From NCBI RefSeq assembly GCF_031458255.1, contig NZ_JAVDYC010000001.1, positions 8,542,501-8,606,500 of the forward strand: 64,000 nucleotides of DNA, in the 5' to 3' direction. The notes beneath the pieces were generated by a model. The model saw only the letters and a program-made list of their open reading frames with translations. It made no database searches and was not told the origin of the DNA. Positions within the stretch are counted from its first letter, which is position 1. Every line of letters begins with the position of its first letter. This DNA comes from Catenuloplanes niger (lineage in GTDB: Bacteria; Actinomycetota; Actinomycetes; Mycobacteriales; Micromonosporaceae). A program made the position numbers and the translations under genes. Shown here piece by piece: positions 41,344 to 49,206 of the stretch.

Positions 41344-43620
41344 ATGCCCGAATACCTGAGCCCTGGCGTGTACGTCGAGGAGGTCGACGCGGGGCCACGG
41401 CCCATCGCCGGCGTGAGCACCAGCACGGCGGGCATGGTCGGCGTGACCGCCCGCGGCCCGGCCACCGGGAAACCGGTGCTGGTCACCAACTTCCTGGAGT
41501 TCCAGAGCACGTTCGGCGGCTACCTGCCCGACCCCGGTCCGGCCGCCGCGCTCTGGGCGGACGACGCGGCCGAGGGCGGGCGGTGGTGGACGTTCCCGCT
41601 GTCGGTGAAGGGCTTCTTCGAGAACGGCGGGCAGCGGCTGTACGTCAAGCGCGTGGTCCCGGGCGGCGCGACCGCCGCGTCCGGCGTGCTCGGCCTCGGG
41701 CTGACCACCGCGGTGACGCGGGACGCCGCGGCCGGTGGCACCACGGTGGACGTGCGCAGCCTGATCGGGTTCGCCGGTGCCGGGCAGCCGGTCGAGGTGT
41801 GGCGCGGCGACGGCACGGCGGCGCTGCAGACCACGTCCATCGCGTCCTACTCGGCGTCCGGCCCGCGGGTCGAGCTGGCCGACCCGCTGGTCGCCGGGCT
41901 GAGCGCGGCCCGCGGCGACCACCTGCGGGTGGCCGGCGGCGGCACCGGCGACAGCGTCCGGTTCACCGCCGCGAGCCCGGGCGTGTGGGGCCAGGGCCTG
42001 CGCGTGCACGTCACGCCGGTCGCCGGTGCGACGCTGCCGCTGCAGGCCGACCCGGGCGAGGGCCGTCCGTTCGTCACCACGCTGGCCGAGGCCGCGGCGG
42101 CGGACTCGGCCACGGTGACCGTGCGCGCCGTTCCCGGCCTCGACCCGGACGAGCTGCCGGACCAGGTGTGGGTCGGGGTCGGCGCGGGCCGGCACCGGGT
42201 GACCGTCGGCGCGCCGTCCGACGGCGAGGTCGTGCTGACGTTCGCCACCGCGGACCATCCGGCGTGGCCGGCCGGCACCGCCGTGCAGCGGGTGCGCCGG
42301 GCCACCTCGGCCGACGGCGCCGCGGTGCGGGTCGCGGGCGCGTCCCGGCTCTACCCGGACGCGCTCGTGCAGATCGACTCCGCCGGGACGATCCGCACCC
42401 GGCGGGTGACCGCGATCCGCGGCGACGAGGTCACGATCGACGGCACGCTCCCGGCCGGGCTGCTGGAGAACGACCGGCTCACGCTGGTCGAGGCTGAGGT
42501 CACCGCGGGCTACTCGGACGCGCGCGGCGACGCGGTCACCGAGCGCCTGGGCAACCTGCGGCTGCTCGGCGACGGCCCGTCGAGCCTGGTGACCGCGGTC
42601 AACAGCCGATCCCAGCTGGTCCGCGCCGAAGGGCTGGGCCCGCTGGTCGCGCTGCCGGCCGGCGACGGCGAGCCGCTGCTGTTCCCGAGCCTGCCGGACG
42701 GCGGCGGGCTGGGCCTGGCCGACGGCGACGACGGCTACGCCGGGCTGAGCGTGGCGGACTTCGCCGGCGCGGACGGCGGCAGCGGTGCCCGTACCGGCAT
42801 CGTGGCACTGGAGGACGTGGACGAGGTGGCGATCGTCGCGGTGCCCGGCATGTGGTCCGGCACGGTGCAGTCCGCGCTGATCGCGCACTGCGAGTACATG
42901 AAGGACCGGTTCGCGATCCTCGACCCGCGCGAGGGCCTGGGCGTCGACGGCGTGCTGGAGTTCCGGGAGCCGTTCGACACCAGCTACGCCGCGCTCTACC
43001 AGCCGTGGGTGACGACGCTGCACCCGGTCACCGGCGCCGCCGTCGACCTGCCGCCGTCCGGGCACGTGGCCGGCATCTACGCGCGCGTCGACGTGGAGCG
43101 CGGCGTGCACAAGGCCCCGGCCAACGCGATCATCCGCGGCATCCGCGCCCGCGACGGGCTCGCCCAGCACCTGACCCGCCGCCACCAGGACCTGCTCAAC
43201 CCGCGCGGGATCAACGCGCTGCGCTTCTTCCCGGGGCAGGGCCATCGGGTGTGGGGCGCGCGGACGCTGTCGTCCGACCCGGCGTGGCGGTACGTCAACG
43301 TGCGCCGGCTGTTCCTGTTCCTGGAGGAGTCGATCGACGAAGGCACCCAGTGGGTGGTGTTCGAGCCGAACGCCGAGTCGCTGTGGGCGCTGGTCCGGCA
43401 GACCGTGGAGAACTTCCTCGGCACCGTCTGGCGCAGCGGCGCGCTCGCCGGGACCACGCCGGACGAGGCGTTCTTCGTCGCCTGCGACCGCACCACGATG
43501 ACCGAGGACGACGTGCTGAACGGGCGGCTGATCTGCGTGGTCGGCGTCGCGCCGGTGCATCCGGCCGAGTTCGTCGTGTTCCGCGTGCAGCAGAAGACCC
43601 GCGAGACCCAGCTGGCCTGA
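41344..43620 (+). CDS. contractile tail sheath protein, long form
   Basis: 758 residues, with GAGGAG before the ATG. N-terminus EYLSPGVYVEEVDAGPRPIAGVSTSTAGMVG is the classic sheath start. The C-terminal ~250 residues (AIVAVPGMWSG..., MKDRFAILDPREG, PPSGHVAGIYARVDVERGVHKAPAN, GINALRFFPGQGHRVWGARTL, ESIDEGTQWVVFEPN..LWALVRQTVENFL) form the sheath core that contracts. Relative to the second sheath it carries about 250 extra residues of beta-rich insert (~115-400). The sheath surrounds the tube and drives it through target membranes. Confidence 0.96.
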   Translation: MPEYLSPGVYVEEVDAGPRPIAGVSTSTAGMVGVTARGPATGKPVLVTNFLEFQSTFGGYLPDPGPAAALWADDAAEGGRWWTFPLSVKGFFENGGQRLYVKRVVPGGATAASGVLGLGLTTAVTRDAAAGGTTVDVRSLIGFAGAGQPVEVWRGDGTAALQTTSIASYSASGPRVELADPLVAGLSAARGDHLRVAGGGTGDSVRFTAASPGVWGQGLRVHVTPVAGATLPLQADPGEGRPFVTTLAEAAAADSATVTVRAVPGLDPDELPDQVWVGVGAGRHRVTVGAPSDGEVVLTFATADHPAWPAGTAVQRVRRATSADGAAVRVAGASRLYPDALVQIDSAGTIRTRRVTAIRGDEVTIDGTLPAGLLENDRLTLVEAEVTAGYSDARGDAVTERLGNLRLLGDGPSSLVTAVNSRSQLVRAEGLGPLVALPAGDGEPLLFPSLPDGGGLGLADGDDGYAGLSVADFAGADGGSGARTGIVALEDVDEVAIVAVPGMWSGTVQSALIAHCEYMKDRFAILDPREGLGVDGVLEFREPFDTSYAALYQPWVTTLHPVTGAAVDLPPSGHVAGIYARVDVERGVHKAPANAIIRGIRARDGLAQHLTRRHQDLLNPRGINALRFFPGQGHRVWGARTLSSDPAWRYVNVRRLFLFLEESIDEGTQWVVFEPNAESLWALVRQTVENFLGTVWRSGALAGTTPDEAFFVACDRTTMTEDDVLNGRLICVVGVAPVHPAEFVVFRVQQKTRETQLA

Positions 43621-43649
43621 GCCGGCACCTTCGACAGAGAGGGGGAGCG

Positions 43650-44102
43650 ATGCCGCCCGTCGTCCGGGACGACCCGTACGCCGCATACAACTTCCAGGTC
43701 ATCGTCACCAACGTCAGCGACGACGGCGTCGCGGTCAGTGGCGCGTTCACCGAGGTGAGCGGCCTGGAGCTGGAGATACCGCCGATCGAGTACCGCACCG
43801 GGGCGGAGGACATCACGGTCCGCAAGATCCCGGGCCTGAAGAAGTTCACCAACATCACGCTGAAGCGCGGGATCACCGGGCACGTCGGCTTCTGGCAGTG
43901 GATCGTCGAGGCCCTCAACGGGCGCGTCCGGCGTACGTCCGGGTCGATCCTGCTGCTCGACGAGAACCGGCAGGAGGTCATGCGGTGGAACTTCGACCGC
44001 GCCTGGCCGACGAAGTACACCGGGCCGTCACTGGCCGCGGGCAAGAACGAGATCGCCATGGAGACGCTCGTGCTGAGCGTCGAGAGCCTGACGATCGCGT
44101 AG
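43650..44102 (+). CDS. inner tube protein (gp19/Pvc1-like), first copy
   Basis: 150 residues with GGGGGAG before the ATG. DDPYAAYNFQVIV, GAFTEVSGLELEIPPIEYRTGAED, RKIPGLKKFTNITLKRGIT..., FWQWIVEALNG and RWNFDRAWPTKYTGPSLAAGKNEIAMETLVL are the T4-gp19-like tail-tube signature used by eCIS and type VI tubes. Hexameric rings stack to form the tube that is ejected on contraction. It directly follows the long sheath gene. Confidence 0.97.
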   Translation: MPPVVRDDPYAAYNFQVIVTNVSDDGVAVSGAFTEVSGLELEIPPIEYRTGAEDITVRKIPGLKKFTNITLKRGITGHVGFWQWIVEALNGRVRRTSGSILLLDENRQEVMRWNFDRAWPTKYTGPSLAAGKNEIAMETLVLSVESLTIA

Positions 44103-44111
44103 CGGGCCACC

Positions 44112-45635
44112 ATGACCGTCACCTCGCTGCCCGGGCTCACGCTCACCGCGGTGCCGCCGCCGGCCGAGCCCGCGCCGCTGCGTACCGACGTGGCGGTGTT
44201 CCTCGGCCGGACCACGCGCGGGCCGGCCGGTGAGCCGGTCCGGGTCACCGGCCGGGACGACGCGGCCGGCGCGTTCGGCCCGCCGGACGGCGCGGCCGCC
44301 ACGCCGTACGCGCTGCGCGGGTTCTTCGAGAACGGCGGCCGGGCCGCCTGGGTGATCCGGCTGGCCGGTGCGAGCGGAACCGCGGCCGCCGACTGGGTCC
44401 TCGGTGAGGTGCGGGACGGGCGCTGGCTGCCGGGCGGCCCGGCGCGCGGCGGTTTCCGGTACGCCCGCTACCGGGTGGTGGCGGCCAGCCCCGGCGCGTG
44501 GGGCGGCCGGGTGCGGGTGTCGATCCGGTTCCGGGCCAGCAGCGTGGCGGGGCCGCCGTCGCTGACCGTGCGGGTCAGCCTGCCCGGCGAGCCCGCCGAG
44601 GTGTTCCCGGACGTGCCACCGGCCGACGTGGAGCGGCGGCTCGCCGAATCCCGGCTGATTCGGCTGCTGCCGGCCGGCGACCCGGTGCCGGCCGGCGCGA
44701 CCGAGCCGGCCGGCCCGCTGACCGCGCGCTGGGAGCTGTCCCTCACCGGCGGCACGGACGAGCCGCCGACGCCGGAGGAGTACGCGCGGGCGATCGAGAC
44801 CCAGGCCGAGCTGCCCGAACCGGCGCTGGTCGCGGCGCCGGACCTGGCCGGCGACCTGGCCGAGCCGGTGCGCACCGGGACGGTGCGGGCCCTGCTCGCC
44901 GCGGCCGAGGCGGCCAAGGACCGGCTGGTCCTCGTCGACGTGCCGGTGCGCGGCGCGGACGCGGCGCTGGACTGGCTGGCCGGGCTGTCCACCGACGACG
45001 TGCGGGCCGCCGCGGTCTACCACCCGTGGATACGGGTGCCCGACGCCGGCGCGCCGCTGCGCACGGTGCCGCCGTCCGGGCACGTGGCCGGGCTGATCGC
45101 CCGGCTGGACGCGGAACGCGGCGCGCACCACACCCCGGCGAACGCGGTGCTGCTCGAGGCGGTCGACCTGGCCGAGGAACTGCCCGCGCCGCAGCAGACC
45201 CGGCTGTTCACCGGCGGCGTCAACCTGCTGCGCTGCGCGCCCGGCCAGGGCCTGGGCGTGTGGGGCGGGCGCACACCGTCGGCCGTGCCCGGCGGGCGGT
45301 ACGTGGCGCACCGCCGCCTGATGCACGTGCTGGTGCGCGCCATCCGCGGGATCGCCGGGCCGCTGGTCTTCGACGTCAACGGGCCGGAGCTGCGGTTGGC
45401 GCTGGTGCGCGGCGTGACGTCGGTGCTGCTGGACGCGTACCGGGCCGGTGCGCTCGCCGGTGACCGGCCCGAGGCGGCGTTCCGGGTGCGGTGCGACGAG
45501 GAGAACAACCCGCCCGGCGGCGACCCCGGCCGGGTCGTCTGCGACGTCGAGGTGCTGCCGGCGACGCCGATGGAGTTCATCGAGATCCGGCTCGTCCTGG
45601 GCCAGGACCGCGGCCTGGAGGTGATCGAACGATGA
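44112..45635 (+). CDS. contractile tail sheath protein, second copy
   Basis: 507 residues. N-terminus PLRTDVAVFLGRTTRGPAGEPVRVTGRDD and GFFENGGRAAWVIRLAG, and C-terminal core PPSGHVAGLIARLDAERGAHHTPAN, GVNLLRCAPGQGLGVWGGRTP, YVAHRRLMHVLVRAIRGIAGPLVFDVN, match the sheath family and pair region by region with the long sheath. PVC and Afp also have multiple sheath paralogues, with minor ones near the baseplate; this copy may play that part. It overlaps the next gene by four bases. Confidence 0.95.
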   Translation: MTVTSLPGLTLTAVPPPAEPAPLRTDVAVFLGRTTRGPAGEPVRVTGRDDAAGAFGPPDGAAATPYALRGFFENGGRAAWVIRLAGASGTAAADWVLGEVRDGRWLPGGPARGGFRYARYRVVAASPGAWGGRVRVSIRFRASSVAGPPSLTVRVSLPGEPAEVFPDVPPADVERRLAESRLIRLLPAGDPVPAGATEPAGPLTARWELSLTGGTDEPPTPEEYARAIETQAELPEPALVAAPDLAGDLAEPVRTGTVRALLAAAEAAKDRLVLVDVPVRGADAALDWLAGLSTDDVRAAAVYHPWIRVPDAGAPLRTVPPSGHVAGLIARLDAERGAHHTPANAVLLEAVDLAEELPAPQQTRLFTGGVNLLRCAPGQGLGVWGGRTPSAVPGGRYVAHRRLMHVLVRAIRGIAGPLVFDVNGPELRLALVRGVTSVLLDAYRAGALAGDRPEAAFRVRCDEENNPPGGDPGRVVCDVEVLPATPMEFIEIRLVLGQDRGLEVIER

Positions 45636-46147
45636 CGACGCCGCTGGATCCGCTGCCGAAGTACCGGTTCCTGGTCACGCTCGACCCGGGCGACGCCTAC
45701 CTGCCGCCCGCGCAGGCGCAGCTGCTGCCGATGGTCGCGGCCGGCGCGTTCCAGGAGGTGACCGGGCTCGGCGCGCAACTGGAGGTGATCTCCCACGCCG
45801 AGGGCGGGCGGAACGACTCCGTGCACCAGCTGCCGGTCCGGCACAGCTGGAACCGGATCACGCTCAAGCGCGGCGTGGCCCGCGACGCCGGCCTCTGGGC
45901 CTGGTACGTGGCCGGTCTCGCGGACTCGCTCGGCGCCCGCCGGGACGGCGCCGTGCTGCTGCTCGCGCCGAGCGGCGTACCCGCGGTGGCCTGGGCCTTC
46001 CGGGGTGGTCTGGCGGCCAAGTGGACCGGCCCGGACCTGCACGCGGAACAGAACGCGGTCGCGGTCGAGGCGCTGGAGATCGCGCACGAGGGGCTGACCA
46101 AGGTCGGCACGGACGCCGCGCTGTCGCGGCTGAGCGGATTGAGGTGA
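45632..46147 (+). CDS. inner tube protein (gp19/Pvc5-like), second copy
   Basis: 171 residues, ATGA overlap with the second sheath. GAFQEVTGLGAQLEVISHAEGGRNDSVHQLPVRHSWNRITLKRGVARD and AKWTGPDLHAEQNAVAVEALEIAHEG repeat the tube signature with extra N-terminal residues (PKYRFLVTLDPGD). By position it corresponds to the tube-initiator paralogue (Pvc5) that joins the baseplate to the regular tube. It is divergent from the first tube protein, so it is not a recent duplicate. Confidence 0.93.
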   Translation: MTTPLDPLPKYRFLVTLDPGDAYLPPAQAQLLPMVAAGAFQEVTGLGAQLEVISHAEGGRNDSVHQLPVRHSWNRITLKRGVARDAGLWAWYVAGLADSLGARRDGAVLLLAPSGVPAVAWAFRGGLAAKWTGPDLHAEQNAVAVEALEIAHEGLTKVGTDAALSRLSGLR

Positions 46148-46153
46148 GACGGC

Positions 46154-46339
46154 ATGGCGTCCGTGACCATCCACAACCTCGAGGTGCGGTTCACCGTCGA
46201 GGGCGACGACAACGCGGTCTTCACCCGGCTGTTCGAGCGGCACATGCGCGCCTGGGACCGCGCCTACCAGCAGGAGTGCGCCCGGCGGGAGCGCGGCGCG
46301 GCCGACCGCAGCTTCGGTGACCGGCGGGTGACGCCGTGA
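46154..46339 (+). CDS. small eCIS protein at the Pvc6/Afp6 position (DUF5908-like)
   Basis: 61 residues. VTIHNLEVRFTVEGDDNAVFTRLFERHMRAWDRAYQQECARRE: a short beta start then a charged helix. A protein of this size between the second tube and the LysM protein is a fixed feature of PVC/Afp-like loci. The sequence match to DUF5908 is weak by eye, so the call is mainly positional. It may act as an adaptor or chaperone. Confidence 0.65.
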   Translation: MASVTIHNLEVRFTVEGDDNAVFTRLFERHMRAWDRAYQQECARRERGAADRSFGDRRVTP

Positions 46340-47004
46340 CCGCGCCGGCCGTCGCGGCGGGCCGGGGCATCGCGGTCGCGCACCTGGAGATCGTCCGCCC
46401 GGAGATCGCCGACGAGCGGGCCCGGCGGGTGCCGCTGCGGTTCAACCCGGCCGACTACAAGCTGAGCAAGGCGAACACGTTCGCCGAGGTGCCGATCCCG
46501 GGGCTGGAGACGCCACCGATCCAGTACGTGCGCGGCGGCAGCGAGACGCTGACGCTGGAGGCGCTGGCCGACACGTCCGACACGCTGGAGGACGTCCGCG
46601 AGCGCTACGTCGACCGGCTGCGGTCGCTGATGACGCCGGACAGCCGCGAGCACGCGCCACCGATCGTCCGGTTCGTCTGGGACCGGTCCGTCTTCACCGG
46701 CGTGCTGGAGAAGCTGGACGTCACCTACCAGCTGTTCCTGCCCGGCGGCGTGCCGCTGCGCGCCAAGCTGGACCTCGGCCTGAAGGAGTACCGCCAGGTC
46801 GCGCCGCAGGCCGTCGACCCGCCCCGCTCGTCACCGACCGTGGAGAAGAGCTACGTGGTGCGCCGCGGCGACACGCTGCCGTCGATCGCGGCCGCGCTCT
46901 ACCGCCGGGCCGGCGCCTGGCGGGAGCTGGCCCGCGCGAACGGCATCACCGACCCCCGTGACCTGCGCCCCGGCCAGGTCCTGACCGTGCCGCGGCTGCG
47001 ATGA
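46336..47004 (+). CDS. eCIS tube-adaptor protein with LysM domain (Pvc7-like)
   Basis: 222 residues from a GTG overlapping the upstream stop. Residues ~25-150 (ARRVPLRFNPADYKLSKANTFAEVPIPGLETPPIQYVRGG, DTLEDVRERYVDRLRSLM) match the contractile-injection tube-adaptor domain. The C-terminal ~50 residues are a LysM (SYVVRRGDTLPSIAAALYRRAGAWRELARANGI, LRPGQVLTVP). The LysM binds peptidoglycan or, in phage tails, holds the hub to the tube. It is the expected baseplate/tube connector. Confidence 0.93.
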   Translation: MTAPAVAAGRGIAVAHLEIVRPEIADERARRVPLRFNPADYKLSKANTFAEVPIPGLETPPIQYVRGGSETLTLEALADTSDTLEDVRERYVDRLRSLMTPDSREHAPPIVRFVWDRSVFTGVLEKLDVTYQLFLPGGVPLRAKLDLGLKEYRQVAPQAVDPPRSSPTVEKSYVVRRGDTLPSIAAALYRRAGAWRELARANGITDPRDLRPGQVLTVPRLR

Positions 47005-48185
47005 CCGCGCCCGCGAACCTGGTCGAGGTCGCGCCCGCGGACCGGTACGCGCCGGAGTTCCGCGTCGACATCGAGGGCCTGGAGCTGGACCCGTCGACGA
47101 AGAACGACATCATCGACCTGAAGGTGGTCCGCGACCTCGACGAGATGTCCGGCTTCGACCTGACGCTGAACAACTGGGACGACGTCGCGCTGACCTTCAA
47201 GCACAGTGACGCGCCCCGGTTCGGCACCGGGCGCCGGGTCGCGGTCCGGCTCGGCTACGCCGACAAGCTGATCACCGTGGTCACCGGGATGATCACCACG
47301 GTCAGCCCGGCGTTCCCGGACGGCGCCTCGCCCACGGTGGCGATCAGCGGCGTCGACGGGCTGGTCAAGCTCAAGGAGCGCAAGCCGGCCGAGAACGAGG
47401 CCAAGATCTACCGGAACGTGGCGGACTGGCAGATCGCCGAGCAGATCGCGGCCCGCAACCACCTGCGCATCGAGGTCACCCGGGAGGGGCCCACGCACGA
47501 GGTGGTGGTGCAGAAGAACCAGGACGACGCCACGTTCCTGATGGAGCGCGCGAAACGCGTCGACTTCGACTGCTTCCTGCTCACCGACCCGGACACCGGC
47601 CAGGACACGCTCTACTTCATCCGGCCCACCGACGGGCGGGACGGGCGGCCGGTCCGCGTCTACCGCCTCGCGTACGCGCCGGGCCTGGCGACCGGCCCGG
47701 GCGCGCAACCGGCCGGGCTGGTGCCCAACCTGATCAGCTTCACGCCCACGCTCACCATCTCCCGGCAGGTCGGCAAGGTGACCGTGCGCGGCTGGGACCC
47801 GCGCACCAAGCAGCCGATCGCGTTCACCGCGACCGCGGAGAACCTGCCGCCCGGCGGCGGTGACGGCGAGAGCGGGCCGGCCGCGGCCGCGTCCGCCATC
47901 CCGGACCGGCAGGACGTGATCGTGGACGCGCCGGTGGCCAGCGACGAGGAGGCCCGGGAGCTGGCGATCAGCCTGCTCCGCGAGCGGGCGTACGAGTTCA
48001 TCACCGCGACCGGCCGGATCGCCGGGCTCCCCGAGCTGCGGCCCGGCGACAACCTCGAGGTGTACGGGCTGGGCCGCCGCTTCACCGGGTCGTACTACGT
48101 CAAACGGGTCGAGCACTCGCTCGGCACCGGCGGATTCCTGACCGACTTCACGGCGCGGCGCATCCACGACGGAGGAACGGCATGA
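47001..48185 (+). CDS. baseplate hub protein (phage late control gpD-like)
   Basis: 394 residues, GATG overlap. FRVDIEGLELDPSTKNDIIDLKVVRDLDEMSGFDLTLNNWD, then RVAVRLGYADKLITVVTGMITTVSPAFP, and EQIAARNHLRIEVTREGPTHEVVVQKNQDDATFLMERAKRV, a clear late-control-D/hub fold equivalent to the N-terminal half of VgrG/Pvc8. In this locus the hub and spike are separate genes. It forms the trimeric base on which the spike stands. Confidence 0.95.
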   Translation: MTAPANLVEVAPADRYAPEFRVDIEGLELDPSTKNDIIDLKVVRDLDEMSGFDLTLNNWDDVALTFKHSDAPRFGTGRRVAVRLGYADKLITVVTGMITTVSPAFPDGASPTVAISGVDGLVKLKERKPAENEAKIYRNVADWQIAEQIAARNHLRIEVTREGPTHEVVVQKNQDDATFLMERAKRVDFDCFLLTDPDTGQDTLYFIRPTDGRDGRPVRVYRLAYAPGLATGPGAQPAGLVPNLISFTPTLTISRQVGKVTVRGWDPRTKQPIAFTATAENLPPGGGDGESGPAAAASAIPDRQDVIVDAPVASDEEARELAISLLRERAYEFITATGRIAGLPELRPGDNLEVYGLGRRFTGSYYVKRVEHSLGTGGFLTDFTARRIHDGGTA

Positions 48186-48805
48186 ACGGCATCGAACCCC
48201 GCTCGTTCAGCACCGACCGGCGCTACTACGGCGTCGTCGCCGCGCTGGTCGACGAGGTCGACGGCGACGACGAGACCCGGGTGCGGCTGCGCTACCCGTG
48301 GTTCGACCCGGCGTTCGTCAGCGACTGGTGCCGGGTCAGCCAGTTCTACGCCGGCAACGGCTACGGCGCGGTGTTCGTCCCGGAGACCGGCGACGAGGTG
48401 GTGGTCGCGTTCTACCAGGGCGACATGCGCTTCCCGGTGGTGCTCGGCGGCGTCTACAACGGCGTCGACCGGCCGCCGACCGCGCGCACCGGCGGCCGGG
48501 ACGAGAAGATCATCCGTACCCGGCACGGTCATCGGCTGGTCTTCGACGACACGCGGAGCCGGGCGGCCGTGCGGATCACGTCGGCGGCCGGGCACGAGAT
48601 CGAGCTGGACGACGCCGGCAACGAGATCCGGGTCCGGGCCGCGAACGGTGGGCGGATCACGCTGCAGGCCGGCGCGATCCACCTGGACAGCAACAGCATC
48701 ACGGTCGGCGAGCGCACCGACCTGCTGTCGGCACTGCTTCGGCACGTCCACCCGGTGCCGCCCTCCGGCGGGACCAGCGGCCTGCCGACCGGGGCGACGG
48801 CATGA
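48182..48805 (+). CDS. baseplate spike (gpV/gp45-like OB fold and needle)
   Basis: 207 residues. RYYGVVAALVDEVDGDDETRVRLRYPWFDPAFVSDWCRVSQFYAGNGYGAVFVPETGDEVVVAFYQGDMRFPVVLG is the phage-base V/VgrG OB domain. The rest is a beta-repeat needle (SAAGHEIELDDAGNEIRVRAANGGRITLQAGAIHLDSNSITVG) and a His/Pro/Gly-rich tip (RHVHPVPPSGG). It punctures the target membrane. Overlaps both neighbours. No PAAR gene was identified, so the tip may suffice. Confidence 0.95.
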   Translation: MNGIEPRSFSTDRRYYGVVAALVDEVDGDDETRVRLRYPWFDPAFVSDWCRVSQFYAGNGYGAVFVPETGDEVVVAFYQGDMRFPVVLGGVYNGVDRPPTARTGGRDEKIIRTRHGHRLVFDDTRSRAAVRITSAAGHEIELDDAGNEIRVRAANGGRITLQAGAIHLDSNSITVGERTDLLSALLRHVHPVPPSGGTSGLPTGATA

Positions 48806-49206
48806 GTGACGACTTCCTCGGTACGGGATGGCGGTTCCCGATCCTGCCGGACGAGACCGGACGGCTCGCCTACGCACGCGGGGCGGAGAGCATCGAGCAC
48901 TGCCTGCGCGCGCTGCTGCTGACCGCGCTCGGCGAACGCGTCATGCGCCCGGAGCTCGGCACCCGCGCGCCCGCGCTGGTGTTCGCGCCGGACAGCCCGC
49001 AGCACCTCGGCGACCTCGAGGACTCGCTGCGCGACGCGGTCCGCCGCTGGGAGCCGCGCGTCGACCTGGACGAGGTGCGCGCCGAGCGGGTCGCCGGCGC
49101 CGAGGGACACGTCACGGTCACCGTCGTCTACCGGGTGCGGCGCAGCAACACCCGCGCGAACCTCGTCTTCCCGTACTACCTGGGCCTCACCGGGAGCCCG
49201 TCGTGA
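48802..49206 (+). CDS. baseplate wedge protein (gp25/GpW, Pvc9-like)
   Basis: 134 residues. GTGWRFPILPDETGRLAYARGAESIEHCLRALLLTALGERVMRPELG, VFAPDSPQHLGDLEDSLRDAVRRWEPRV and VTVVYRVRRSNTRANLVFPYYL are diagnostic of the GPW/gp25 family. gp25 nucleates sheath assembly on the baseplate. Overlaps the next gene (GTGA). Confidence 0.97.
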   Translation: MSDDFLGTGWRFPILPDETGRLAYARGAESIEHCLRALLLTALGERVMRPELGTRAPALVFAPDSPQHLGDLEDSLRDAVRRWEPRVDLDEVRAERVAGAEGHVTVTVVYRVRRSNTRANLVFPYYLGLTGSPS

